Source of the DNA: Theobroma cacao
Lineage: Eukaryota; Streptophyta; Magnoliopsida; Malvales; Malvaceae
Assembly: GCF_000208745.1 (NCBI RefSeq)
Contig: NC_030859.1
Coordinates: 16,029,426 to 16,093,425 of the forward strand
DNA: 64,000 nt
Direction of reading: 5' to 3'
Shown: in pieces, positions 13,016 to 25,188 of the stretch
How the letters are laid out: every line of letters begins with the position of its first letter
Numbering within the stretch: position 1 is the first letter of the stretch
The notes under the pieces: generated by a model
What the model was told of the DNA's origin: nothing
Seen by the model: the letters and a program-made list of their open reading frames with translations, nothing else
The model's database searches: none
Position numbers and translations under genes: made by a program

Positions 13016-14061
13016 TTCACTGTTGTTTTCTTGTATCCTACTTAACTGTGCAATGTTCATTGCTTTGCCAAATTATCAAACTCAGTAAGCTCACTTTTTT
13101 GAGAATAGATAGATTGATCCATAACCTACTTGAAACTAATCCCATTCCTCATGGCAACTTATGTTGTATCATCTCAACTTGTTTTGCTGTCATATCTTTC
13201 ATCTCATTAAGTTGAGAGCTTTTTTTTATATCTATTATCTGATATGCAAAACCATTTCCATATGTCCAGACTTGGGTGCTTCACCTGTACTAAGATACAA
13301 ATACAGCTGAAATCTAGTTAGATCCATTTCTATAATGTAACATAAGGTGCAATTTTATGCCTGCACGGTAAAGGTAGAAAGACTTAAAAAGAAAGGTAAG
13401 AGCTGGTAGTTTAATCGTCTGGAAAGCATGTCTAGGATGAGATTATCCTGCTCTTCCTTTTCACCACCAATTTACACATTACCCCTTCAGGTCCAAGAAC
13501 TTATTGCCACAAAATTTAACCCCAAAATCCAAAGCATGAGACATGGTTTTGAAATATAAATCCATCATCAGAAGAGAATATATAAATATGGTCATCTAGC
13601 CAATCTGAATCTACCCCAAGTACCCTTTCCATCCATCTATTCACATTTCCCCACCTGGACTGGTTTTCAAAGAGGTTCTCTACTACCTTTGCCATCTCCA
13701 TTATATTGCCATTCGAATTCCCAATGGTCAAGCTAATTGACCCATTCATCTTCCTCAAAAAACAAAAGACACGACCCCACAACTAAGATACATTGTTCTC
13801 TATCAACTGTTCCCTCAACATTGGATACAGTTCATATAAAAATAAAACCAATAAAGCTTTTGTATATGTGACAGTCAAGAAATTTGTATCATGCATTCCA
13901 TCAAAAGAAAAAGAAACTATAATATCTATAAACATATCATACGTTCTTCTGATAAAACGAAAAACAGATGGAAATGGAATTTCAAATTCTTGTATCGATA
14001 CAAGTTACATTGCTGATATTAAAAATTAACTTAAATAACAATTAATCTGAAGTCGGAACCA
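13016..14061. other. spacer after the PPR gene
   Basis: PPR 3' UTR followed by ordinary AT-rich sequence. The short ORFs at 13516-13782 (minus) and 13793-14029 (plus) show no family signature and are probably chance. It ends at the insertion that begins with the 49-bp direct repeat. Confidence 0.5.
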
Positions 14062-14110
14062 TGATTTTGTCTGGTAAATATTACAGGTGGCTGACCCAAC
14101 ACACAGAAGG
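14062..14110 (+). repeat. left copy of 49-bp direct repeat flanking an insertion
   Basis: Matches 15962-16010 at 47 of 49 positions (differences at 14073/15973 and 14102/16002). The two copies bracket the duplicated B3 segment exactly. This is a target duplication far longer than the 3-11 bp of most transposons. It starts TGATTTTGTCT and ends CAGAAGG. Confidence 0.95.
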
Positions 14111-14120
14111 CTCCATACAT

Positions 14121-14146
14121 ACGTTGTATTTATCAACGGCCGCCAT
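14121..14146 (-). pseudogene. CstF77 5' coding scrap carried by the duplication
   Basis: Read on the minus strand from ATG 14146, the first residues are MAAVDKYN, identical to CstF77 exon 1, after which homology stops at the junction. The reading frame runs on through filler and the left direct repeat to a TAA at 14081-14083, giving a 21-residue chimeric micro-ORF. Upstream of it lies a copy of the whole CstF77 5' UTR and promoter, so antisense transcription toward the PPR 3' end is possible. Confidence 0.85.
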
Positions 14147-14844
14147 GGGAATCAATCAGAGCATCGGCAGTATGGGTTTTAATGCTCGCTCAAATTCGAG
14201 GGCTTCGGTAGTAAATAGTAACCCGAAAATGAAAGAAAAAAAGGGGTATCTGTGAACAGAGTTATTCAAAACTTAAAGAAAACGGGGAGGAAGGAACAGA
14301 GGACGGAAAACGGGGGATGGAGGGGGCGTTCTGTCCGGTATTCTGACGCCGCTTGCGCCGCCGAGGAGGGAAAGGAAGAGAAGGAGAGGAGGTACGGTGG
14401 AGAAAGAGAGAATAAATAATTAAAGAAAATAGTATTTATATAAATAAAAAAAAAGTAATTAAATAAACCAAAAAATAAAAAAAAAAATTCAGTAAAATCT
14501 GGAAAGAAAGAAAGGAAGCCAGCTAAGCTTCCAAGACTCTCAGATAATTGGTTTACCCATTTTACATTTGGCTATTGATCGACGGCTGTCATTAATTCTT
14601 ATCCATTCACGGTTTGTCCCGGTTAAGTGGAAGAGAAACGGAAGTAAGCACTGAGTAGGTGTACTTAACGCATTGGTGTACTTGTACTTCATGTCTTCAG
14701 GCCACTTATCTTCAAAACAATCTGTACCGTTAAACAGTCAGGATTACGACGCTTGGTTACAAAGCTAGTATTCCAGTTAGAATAAGGAAATAAAACTTGT
14801 ATATATTCATATCAACAGCAACTATTTCTTTCGTTGGTTTTTTT

Positions 14845-15720
14845 ATGGACAAATCTACCATTGATTTTGGGTTCTTGGAGAGGTTGAGAAAATCAAAGAT
14901 GTTAAAAGATTTAGACAATGTCGACGATGGTGGTTCGTGGGAGAAACTGAAGAAGGAGAGTGAAGTAGGGACTGATAATGAAAGCCAGCGGTTAAGCAAA
15001 CTAACTCTCTTGGCTTTGGAAGGGTTTACGAATGGCTTTGTAATGAAGAAGAATAAGAAGATGATGATCATTGAGAAAAAGGGTATCAAGCGTGGCTTTG
15101 GAACTGGAACTGGAAGCAAAAGTCCTTCCGTTGAAGAAAAGGAGGATTACTTGATCAAGAAGCAAAAGAAGCAGAAGACAAGTGATGCCAAGAAGCAGAA
15201 GACACGCATCGAGAAGAAGCAGAAACAGAGAAAGGGTTTCAATCCAGTCGAAGAGCTTAGTGCATTAGGCTTAGAACCACCTCCCGATATGCATCAAGTA
15301 TTCAAGGATCGCATCGAGAACTTGGGTGGGACTGACATAAAGTTGGTTATACAGAAGTTCATAAAGCCCACTGATTTGAACCCAGGACACAACCGTTTGT
15401 CAATGACATTGAAACAAGTTAGGAATAAGTTTTTAACTGAAGCTGAGGAGGAAAAATTCAAGAATAATTGGGGGATGGATGTTATATTGATAGAACCATG
15501 TCTTGAGGTATCTAAAGTACACTTGACCAAGTGGCTCATCGGAGGGAGCTTCGCATATGTTTTCAAGACTCAGTGGAATCAAATTGTCAGGAACAATGCT
15601 GATACTCTCAAGCCAGACGCGGTCGTACAAATTTGGTCGTTTCGAGTGGGACCTGAATCACAGCTTGGTTTTGCCATTATCAAGGTTAAAGAAGGGAAGG
15701 CAGTCTCTGAAATTCATTAG
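14845..15720 (+). CDS. B3 domain (DUF313 family) protein, daughter copy
   Basis: A 291-residue single-exon protein. A basic, Lys/Gln-rich stretch (about residues 105-138, several KKQK units) is a probable nuclear localisation signal. It is followed by a DUF313-type B3 DNA-binding domain (about 140-285) with GHNRLSM, LIEPCLEVSKV, KTQWNQIV and VVQIWSFRV, all hallmarks of the Arabidopsis At2g31720-like B3 group. B3 proteins are plant transcription factors or DNA-binding proteins; targets of this subgroup are largely unknown. The start ATG 14845 is absent from the parental copy, which has ATC in its place; the next in-frame ATG is 14899. The ORF is intact over its whole length, so the copy may be functional. 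Its promoter was copied with it. Confidence 0.8.
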   Translation: MDKSTIDFGFLERLRKSKMLKDLDNVDDGGSWEKLKKESEVGTDNESQRLSKLTLLALEGFTNGFVMKKNKKMMIIEKKGIKRGFGTGTGSKSPSVEEKEDYLIKKQKKQKTSDAKKQKTRIEKKQKQRKGFNPVEELSALGLEPPPDMHQVFKDRIENLGGTDIKLVIQKFIKPTDLNPGHNRLSMTLKQVRNKFLTEAEEEKFKNNWGMDVILIEPCLEVSKVHLTKWLIGGSFAYVFKTQWNQIVRNNADTLKPDAVVQIWSFRVGPESQLGFAIIKVKEGKAVSEIH

Positions 15721-15961
15721 ATAAGGAGTTGAAGATTTCCGTGAATACAAGATTCTAAATTGTAGAACAGCCCAAGGCTTTTTTCTTATCAATCTTATTT
15801 TATTTTTTTCTTTTACAGATAATGTTTCAAATTGTAAATGTGTTTAGATTACTTACAAGTGATATTCAATTTAATGATGATGAATTGTTATGATTGTTAC
15901 AGTGAAATGAATACGTTTAGCAAATACCAGATAATAGATATACATTCCTCTTAGCCTCACC

Positions 15962-16010
15962 TGATTTTGTCTAGTAAATATTACAGGTGGCTGACCCAAC
16001 ATACAGAAGG
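15962..16010 (+). repeat. right copy of 49-bp direct repeat flanking an insertion
   Basis: Partner of 14062-14110 (47/49 identical). Immediately before it, the filler bases join with its first bases to form CTTAGCCTCACCTGA (15950-15964), which recurs exactly at 16058-16072. Confidence 0.95.
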
Positions 16011-16748
16011 CCACGGAGCAAATATAAATGCATTTGGCAAACCATTTTCTTTTGGCACTTAGCCTCACCTGAGTCAGCCAGCACCAAGAATATTTGCAGA
16101 AAGAACTATCTGTAGCAGACCAACATGCAACTGGATTATCTTGAAACGATGAATATTTGACAAGAAGCTAGGGTCTTGTCATAAAGCAATGTTCTCACAT
16201 ATGTTCCCCACCCTTTTTTTTTTTTTTGATACAAAGCAATATTCTTACTGTAATTCCTAACATGATATATATACAAAATTTTCAGTCACAAGATAACTTC
16301 CAGTGAACTTCAAGATAGAATATCCATGATTGACTTTTGTAAGCATTGCTTATCATGAACATGTAACAAAATGTAAATCAGGAACTAATATCAACCTGCT
16401 GCTAACTGCCTAAATCAACCGCACCACACAATACTGATAGAGTGATATGATTTCCACACCATCAAGAACCTAAAATCTAATTGAAATGTGTACTTTCTAC
16501 ACCAGGATTTCGATTACCAATGGTACAATTGGGCTCCACAGGCAGATGGTTGATCAACTCCATAATCTTGATGAAAAGATTAAACCCACTGCCAAACCAA
16601 CTGATATCTTCAAACTCACCTTGTCTGTCACAAACTCGCAGATTATAGATATGAGCATTTTTAGAGACTATCATTCAAACTGCCCTGATCACACCTTGTA
16701 TGGTGATAAGGCATCGTAAGTAACAGAAAGCAACTGCATTAATTCTGT
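16011..16748. other. spacer and GCP5 3' region
   Basis: AT-rich sequence with a poly-T run near 16208-16227. The part next to 16748 is presumably 3' UTR of the minus-strand GCP5 gene. Short ORFs on both strands at 16477-16719 show no family signature. Confidence 0.5.
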
Positions 16749-19700
16749 TCAATTCGCAAAGGCCTTCCCCAGTCTTGCAGTAGCACTTTCAGAGCTAGGG
16801 GTGGTCATCAAGTTTCCACCATCAGACATGTAGAAATTGTTGTAATTAATTCTGGCAACCAGATCAGCCAAATGAGGAAAGTGCCCCACATTGAGCTTGA
16901 AAGAGAGGACCTGCATTGTCAAGACAAAAGCCTTTCAATTAGAGAATCCAACTTAGCACATTATGTATCTGCCACTTTAAATGAAAATTCTTGTTGCTCC
17001 CACCCCCCAAAAAAATAAACAAACATATTATATGCATGTAAGGATGGATATTTGTCTCTATGCATGCATATTTCACATTCTCAGCAAACACTGAATGAGA
17101 TGCAAACTGATAGCAACCCCAAATCCAAATAAAAGGCTAATGCAATCAGGAAGGGTTGGAGAGTACTCTAAGGAGGAAAGCAATGCAATCATCAAACTGC
17201 TTCTCAATCCGGTCCACTTCCATTTCACATCTGGCCTTAATTGCAGAAACTGTTCCACCACTGCTTAAAGTCTGCTGTATGGAATAGAAGTCCAGAGCTA
17301 GTCCAAGAATGCTGTTGATTCGGCTTGCAATCAGAGCCCACTGAGAATCAATGAGATCATCAAGCAATAATCAAATGATAATTCCTGAAAACTTTCAACC
17401 TACAAAGAGTACACAAGATTAAATATCAAAATATCTGGAGATTCTACCAGCTTATCTGGAGCCACAAAGCATTGCCGATGAATTGATAACAAGTAGGCCT
17501 CATGTACTTCTATAACTTCATCCAGAGACCCAGCAGCTGCCATTCCTTCACAAAGTTCACGCCATGCGCTATGATACACCTGATCACCAAAAGCTAGTCA
17601 GAGATTTGAAAGGCTTAGTACTTTTATACACAGAAGCAGCTATCAAAGTCTGCCTTACCACTAAAATGCATTAAATATACATAAATGCATTTTAATTAAA
17701 TGGCCTGAAGACCTAATAATGTTAATTGTCAGAAAACCACCAAATACATGTTTTTGGAACCATGAGCCCCTTATTGAAAACTAGTTAACAGCAGCAACAT
17801 AAGCAATCTTAATAATACTTGAAAGGATCTCTATACATATATGTATATATAATTAAAAACAAAAGTGATGTCGAGAGAAAAGCCACAAAAAGTTAGTATG
17901 TTCAGAGAATTATGAGATAGAGCATTCTTATTTACAAGTAAATGACTCAAAAAGTTTGTATAATAAAGCTAAGAAGTTGATTTGGCTTCCATTTCACATC
18001 ATGTTTCTCAGACAATCTGACAGTACAAGAGGTCATTAGACACAAATAGGAAGAAGAAAAAAAGGATTAACAAGTATAATGTTAAAAGGACAATGAAATT
18101 ATAAAAAAAAAAAGCTGCAGACATAAGTTGTAGAAGATGGTTAATGTAAAGTTGCAAAAGAAAAAACAGAAACATAACTTCTAAAAATAAGGTAATATTA
18201 GCATCAAGAAAAATCTTACTCTATCCATTACGTATTGGTGAAAAGCATCCACAAAATGAAGGAGTTTTTGCTCCACTAACCAGTGGCGCTTGCGATTGTT
18301 TCTTACAGTGCCTTTATCCTGGAAAGTGATTACTCAAAGAATAAACTCATGCATCAAAGAAATACTGACATCAGCATGATTTGGTCTCACAATTGACCAC
18401 CCATGTCTTCTTGGTGACTGTGCACTATTATGGAGAAATCAATGATTATTTGATAGAAGAGCACTGTGAAAAAAAAAATGAAAAAAATAACCTTCCACAT
18501 CCATCTCCGAGCTTTATCAAGTGCAAACTTAGCCCGCTTGACCTTCAGCAAGAATGCCATGACCTACATTGAACATAAAACAATTGAGGAACATGCATAT
18601 TTTTAGATGACAGCACCTTACAACCAAAGTGAGAGTAGTACCTGATTATACTTCTTAATTGCCTCTGAATTAGCTATCAGTTCAAGGGGCCAAGAGACCT
18701 GCCATGTTCAATGCATGAATTTTAAGGACATGACTCATAAGTGGGGGCAAGAATAACTAAGATTGACTATGGAATTAACCTTATAGATGAATTTCACAGA
18801 GTCAAGGCCATCAATTCCATAGCTGTGTGGACGACTTTTATGCAGAGCTGAAGCAACATTAGCTGTATTAGTTTGCTCATCACCATCAATACCATGAGTC
18901 TTGGAAATGGATACCACCAAAGAATCTGGTGCACTGAGTAGCAAGCCATCAGCTGAGTTTCTAATGGATTCCTGTAGTGCATAAGCTTAAAACATTATCC
19001 CAATAGGAATTAAAAAAGTGCAAATCAGATGATTGTACATCGCATCAAACTGAGAGATTGGCAACTTTCAACTTTGCAATGTGGGCAAAAGCAACAAATC
19101 ATCATCCCATTAAATACAAAAGATGCTAGACCAATTAAACCTTTGCTCAACTATTCACCTGCAATATTGTGTTCAACTCAAAATCATCATCCCAAGTTTC
19201 TCCTTTATCCAGCTTATTGAATATCACTGTCAAAAAGTGTTGCAACAAATCACCTGAACATAGGAATGTATAAAGAAAATGTCAGAGAACTAAGATCTAA
19301 TAACCAACCGCCATACATCAGAATCAACACATATAGTACCTGAACCTAACAAGTATATGGCACGCAATACCGCAAGCTCATCCATCAATCTCCAACCATT
19401 CATTAACTTTGACAGGATAAGGCTGCCAATATAATCCACCTAGGACATTAAACCCAAACATTATAGATATATAAAAAGCTTGTCACAACTAAACAAATAA
19501 GTAAAAACTAAAGGTTTAAAGAATTCAGCAATTTACCTGCTTCTTGATGTAGACAGTGAGACATTCCTGCATAATAACCATAGGAAGTGGGGTAGTCCTT
19601 GGCTGAAAAGTTTGAATCCAGCTAAGTACTCTTGATAAAAGGGTGCTATTCTTCTGGAAAGGCAAGAGCTCTGACATGTGGATGTCATCCTGTTTCCAGA

Positions 19701-22654
19701 TTCACTTATGTATCAAAAATGCTTGCAGGGTTTGCGGTAGAAATTGAGTTTAAAAAATATCAATCTAGCAATACCTGTAAAGAAGGAAGAAGAGTAGGAA
19801 AGGGAAACAACACTTCCAACAACTTAGTGTCATGCTGAGCACGAAGATGATCAGATTCACCAAACTGGAAACCAAGAGTATAGTTTGTTCCATGAGGTCC
19901 AGAAACTAGCTCACTTTTCTCTCCGAAAACAGCTTTTCTTAAGTATTCATCATTTAAAGGAGGTAAGTAAAACTTTTCTGATAAGTTTAGTGCCTTCCAG
20001 GAATTCCTGTTCTTATCAAGGAAAGTTTGACACACAGTAAGGACTAGATTTTCTGGACAGAAAGATTGTTGGAGCGAAAATTTATTTTCAACACCTATAA
20101 CCATATTTTTTGCTTTTGTATCTGGAAAACAACATGAATCCTTATCTGCAGGCTCTACATCTATAGACTTTTTCTTTAACAATGAATCAACCAAGAAGTT
20201 ATACCAGATCTTCTCTGAGTATGTTGAAGGTGGCAAGGGTTCAGCAGTCCCATACTCCATGATCTGTTCTTTCACATATGAGAACAAGGAAGATATAATC
20301 CCAGCTTTGCTCTGGTCACCTTGGCAAAAGTATTGAGAGATGTGATCACCATGGCCTAAAAGACCCGCCAATGAAACACAAAATATTTCAGCCAACGCTA
20401 ACCCTGTCATGCATTGCCAATGATTCATCTTGTTTATATCGCAGTCATCATGATAACTCTCAAAACCATCATTGCATTTATCATTATTTTTGCTAGAAGG
20501 CAGTGTTGATGTCATGGGAACATGGCGGATCAGCTGCAATGATTTCCCAGCAGAAACAATTGACTTTGCTATGTCCTTAATAAATAAAGGACACACTAGA
20601 AGGTCTCTATTGTTTTGCTCTTTTCCTTTCATAGAACTAGATGTAGAAACAAACTCCTTTTCAGCTGTTTCCTTCTTGTTACTAGTCCCAGGTACATAAT
20701 CATTGGTATCAGTTGGGGCAGAGGGGTCAACTTTTAACTTGCAATTTTGGACAACCCTTAGTAAATAGCTCTTTTCCCAGAACTCAGCCTCATCAACTGA
20801 GATTGCTCTGTTAGCATAAAAGAACATCTGCCAAAAAGACCAAAGACAATGATTGGGAATTTAGGAAGGAGTCTATAACAATGCATTAAAACCTGAAAAT
20901 AGAACCTATAACAGAAAATCACCTCATCTCCACTGTGTAAAGATATTGCAAATTGGAAGTATAGTGTCAAAGGTACAAAAATCAGAGACAAGAGGCATAC
21001 TAAAATTCAGCAAATATATGAAGAATGGAATCCTAATTGCAAACTATCATAAGCATTCCCAAAATATTAATGAATTGATATGCACAACCCCAGTCTTCAT
21101 AATTGCATCAAGAGAGATTTAAAAAAAGGTAGTTAATGATGGTGCTTTACCATTCCACCAAGATGGAATTTCTGGATATATTGAAGTGAAGAAATTGTTT
21201 CAGGCTTTAGAATAAATTCAGCTTGAATCAAAATTACCTCCTCAAAAGGATCATCCAGTGTCCCTTCAAAAAGCCAGGAGTCAAGACCCTCAATGTATGG
21301 CAGTAAGGTTCCAACAAATATATGAACTAGCATCTGGTATACATCCCCCTGAAATTAGCACAAGCTCTAGTTTTGAATTGCATACACCAAGAAAGTCACA
21401 CAAATAAGAAGCGACACATGAACACTGATCACTAATGAGAAAGTAGATACAACCTCACCACCTTGCACAAGACATGCTTCACCAAGCTTTAGATAGAGAT
21501 GGTCAAGGATATGAATAGCAATTTCAGCAGATGGTATACATGAAGTAGGCTCAAAGCATGCTTGGGGAATGGCTTCGTGAACTATTTGCAATAGATATTC
21601 AGCACCTGAGCAAAGGCTAATATTAATGAAAAATGATCAGAAAAGTTCACTAGAATAAGAAACCTAATGTCATGACTTAGAACAAAATGAAAAAAAAAGA
21701 AACATGTGAATTCGAACTATATGCACACGTACATCTAACACCGAAAGAATGATGCATTACAGGTTCCCTCTGGTACAAATCAAACAATGACACCAATTCA
21801 AAAGGCAAAACCAACTCAAAAGTTAACAATAACAAATTATACACCTTGAAATTTCAGAAACTAAAAACACCATGCCACTTAAAATAAAACTAAACGCCTG
21901 TAAGTTTTTTAAGGTGAAAGTCTGTAAAACAACATATACCAACCTCGATAAAGAACTTGTTAATCCCAACAGGGTCAGCCTCGTTTCCCCATTTGAATTG
22001 CTGATCTTTGTTTCTTCCTTCAAAGCAATATCACGCAACCTCTGCACTAGACACAACAATGTGACTAAGTTTTCAAAGCATTCATACCAAACACAAGACA
22101 ACTAACCTTCTCATGCAATGGAAAAAAAAAAATCTTTACCAACTAAGGTACCATTTGATTCACTTTTACTACTCACCCTTTACTTTCAACAGTAAAAAGC
22201 CAAAAAAACAAAAACACCCTTTAAATAAAAGAAAAAGAAATTATATTTTGACCTTGAGCCATGAAGAAACGGAGGAAGCAAAAGCTCTCAAAGTGGGAGG
22301 AGGAGATCTAAGCTGCGTCTCCACTTTAGAAACCGCAATTTGTACAAGTTCCAAACACGTAGCGGCATTCATGAATTGGTTGAGGATCGCGCCGAGGCTC
22401 AACTGCGACAAATGCGTCACATAAATCCCATTTTTCACACAAAACCGCCGCCCCTTTTGGTCCCAGGAAAACAAGGAACCCGAAAAGCCTTGCAACATCC
22501 GAACAACTCCTCGAACCAACTCCATTTCCGTGGTCCTGGCAGAGGAAATCGGGGACGAAAATTGGACGTCATTGTCGGAGAAGACCCCATAGATTTTGTT
22601 GATCAAACTTTGAGAAGCATCTGGGTTTGAACTGATTAAACTCGTAGTTTTCAT
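16749..22654 (-). CDS. GCP5: gamma-tubulin complex component 5 (Spc97/Spc98 family)
   Basis: A GRIP-motif subunit of the gamma-tubulin ring complex, which nucleates microtubules at the nuclear envelope, phragmoplast and along cortical microtubules. Fifteen GT-AG exons: 22253-22654, 21944-22041, 21454-21616, 21238-21348, 19775-20827, 19537-19689, 19340-19439, 19159-19253, 18780-18971, 18642-18698, 18492-18563, 18220-18318, 17448-17579, 17167-17340, 16749-16910. They join in frame to 1020 residues, the size expected for plant GCP5. Family segments: SSLCSGAEYLL at the exon 2/3 join, LDSWLFEGTLDDPFEE then MFFYANRAISVDEAEFWE across the exon 4/5 join, and the C-terminal GRIP2 opening WPLELIANSEAIKKYNQ (from about residue 792) followed by FLLKVKRAKFALDKARRW. 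The exon 2/3 junction was fixed by protein homology because two acceptors compete there (the chosen AG is at 21617-21618). No breaks seen. Confidence 0.94.
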
Positions 22655-25188
22655 AATAAAAGAAAATTAAAAAAAAAAAGTTTTAAGAATGGGGAAATAA
22701 CAGGAACGAGGAAATGTTGTCTTAGAAAGAGTGGAAAAGTGTTTAAATATTTGAGTGGCCAAAATAGCAAATGGCGCCTGCATGTTTCTTTTATTATTCA
22801 ATTTAGCCCTTTTATTAATTTCTTTTAGTCCCAAACCTAAATTAATTTAATTTGAACTGCCCAAGAAGTTAACAACTCCTATTAATCTAGATACATTCCG
22901 CAGTTTTTTATTTTATAAAAGAATTTATAAATTTATTTCCACGTAATGCTTGAAAAATCTTTTAAATTATTTAAAAAAATTTAAATAATTTTTTATTTTA
23001 TTAATTCTCAATTATTTCTCCTCTTTTCAATCAAATAAAAATAATATGTATTTAATTATATCTAACAGTTATTTTTTTCCTATATATAAAACTATTTTTT
23101 TTCAATTTATAACATTGAATTTTTCTTTTCTAATTTGCTCTTTCTTATTTTAACTTCAATAAAACAAAACTCATTTTCTTAATTTTAATAAAAAATACTT
23201 CATTTGAATATTTACTTTAAATCTTTAAAAATATTTAACCGTCTTGGAATACATTAATGAGAGTCTAAACTTCATTGTATGATCGAGAAGGAATGTGAAC
23301 TTATTTTTTATATGAATAATTTTTGTATTATGTCAAATATGTTAAAATAACTCTTTCTTACTATAGAAATTATGTGTGAATACTATTATATTGAGATTTA
23401 TTCATATAAGAATGTATTTATATATTAGCATTTGTTGTGAAAATTGTTTGATTTTTGACATATTTATATATATATATATATTTTGCATCCAATATCTAAT
23501 TTAAATTTCTAATTTCATAAGTTTAGAATTCTATTTCTCATATTAAATCTTTTAAAATACCATATTTCAGATTCCTTGAAAATTACCACAATTTGATCTC
23601 TTTTCTTTTACTCGTGGTATTTGATGTCATTTCCTTTATTATGATTAGTCTACTTGATAGTTTTGTGGCTCACTAATTTTTTTTTAAATTATGCTTAAAA
23701 TTGATTTGAATGTAAGTTTGAGCGTTCGATCAGGGTTTACAAGAAAATAATATTAAATTTAAAAAAGATTTTTTCTTGCTATTTTGGAATAATTCTTGTA
23801 ACTTTAAAGTTCAAGCTTTTATTTATATATGAAAAGGATGTATAAAAGCAGAATATATATATATACACTTCTAAATTATAAAAAAAAATTCAAATAATCA
23901 TCTATTCCTTGATTGCGTTCAATTAAGTTCTTGAATTTTAATTATTAACTAAACAAACTTTTATATTTTTGTTTTGATCTAAGTAAACCCTTATTACTAA
24001 TAATTGAATTAGTGAAAATACTATATCATATATTGACACGTTATAATAGATGATAATGTAATATATTGATGTGACATTTTTACTTTTCACATGAACGTTG
24101 TCACGTAAATGTAAAATAACAAGTATTCTAACCACTCAACTATTGATTGTAAGAGTTTATATAATCCACAATAAAAACTAAAAAAACTTAATTGAACTTG
24201 ATAGAATAATATCAACTTATTTGAATTTTCTTAAATAGTTCTAAACTTTTTTTTAACATTATGACATGTATAAATCTACCTTGTGCACATATGAAAAGAT
24301 CATTTTAGCAATAAGATGCTGATTTTGAATAGGTTGAAACATTAAGGTATTTAATTTGAAATAACTTAATGAGGCTGATATTCCAAAGGTGGGATTGGAT
24401 GGCAACGTTGGAGAACGGGTAATAACATCAGAATTGAACGATGCCATAGGGATACGCTGCTTTGCTCATGAGACCGTTACTGCTCTATCTATCTATACCC
24501 TAAAAACCTTTAAACAAGGCTGAAAAATGCCGTGAGTATTGCATTGCCTTTGTAATGAATTTATAATAACAAGAACAATTATGATAATACAAGCTTACAA
24601 ATTTAAAATTCAACTTGGCACAGCTAGGATAAGCTTCTGAATTTAGCTGAAGATATAATATTCTTTAATCGGATCTGCTGCCATTGCTATCTGAACTCTT
24701 GTTTGTGTTTGATGGTTGCTGACTGACTTAGCTTCATCAAGATCAATCTTGTTAGCAATCTGCAATGACAATTACTGTGCTGTAATCTTTGGGATCTGCA
24801 TCAGGTTGTGCCCTCCCTCTACCATTGTTGAGTCAGGTTTGAGACCTAAGTTCAACTCAAATCATTAAGTTTGGAAAGTTTTTGCCACCTCCATTGACAC
24901 TTGACAGCATCTAATTGATTAATTTTCCAAATTCTATAGTACAACTATCCTCTAATTGTTAGAACCAGGCATCATAAACTGACCAATTAAGTTTATAAAG
25001 TTATTATTACCATACAGTAGTATTTTAATCAAATTCTTTCTTACTTCTGGGGCAACTTTAGAATTAATATAAAGAAAAGAATATGGACAACAAAAAGGGA
25101 GATGGGGAAAGATTAGAAAACCAAAATTGTAGGGAGAAGATGCATTTGTTGAACTAACCAGACATTTCTCAAAAAAGCCAAGAACACA
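22655..25188. other. AT-rich spacer between GCP5 and CstF77
   Basis: GCP5 promoter side and CstF77 3' side. It contains a TA microsatellite (23465-23481) and one copy of a dispersed AT-rich repeat (about 23885-24215). Two isolated coding-looking stretches on the minus strand (24259-24447 and 24643-24759) cannot be tied to a gene. CstF77 3' UTR should occupy the bases just below 25189. Confidence 0.5.
24029..24125 (+). repeat. dispersed AT-rich repeat, copy A
   Basis: Related by eye to 63814-63915 in the same orientation: both have ATTGACACGT or ACTGACACGT, then ATAATAGATGAT, then a TTTTTAC stretch and AAAATAACAAGT or AAAGTAACAAGT. It looks like an old member of a dispersed non-coding family. 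Boundaries are uncertain. Confidence 0.55.

Larger units (their letters stand above)
14111..15960 (+). repeat. inserted copy of the CstF77/B3 promoter and B3 gene (segmental duplication, daughter)
   Basis: 14121-15954 is homologous in the same orientation to 51987-53936, about 38 kb away. It carries the first 26 coding bases of CstF77 (minus), the whole intergenic promoter and the B3 gene with its 3' UTR. Ten bases (14111-14120) at the left junction and six (15955-15960) at the right belong to neither homology nor direct repeat and are junction filler. The copy at 52-54 kb is the donor, because only there is CstF77 exon 1 part of a working gene. No element termini or transposase are present. 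Confidence 0.93.

Noticed and set aside
21944..21946. Alternative GCP5 exon 2 donor three codons' worth further into GTATATG
   Set aside because: It breaks the frame into exon 3; the AG|GTTGG donor with the acceptor at 21617-21618 gives the conserved SSLCSGAEYLL.
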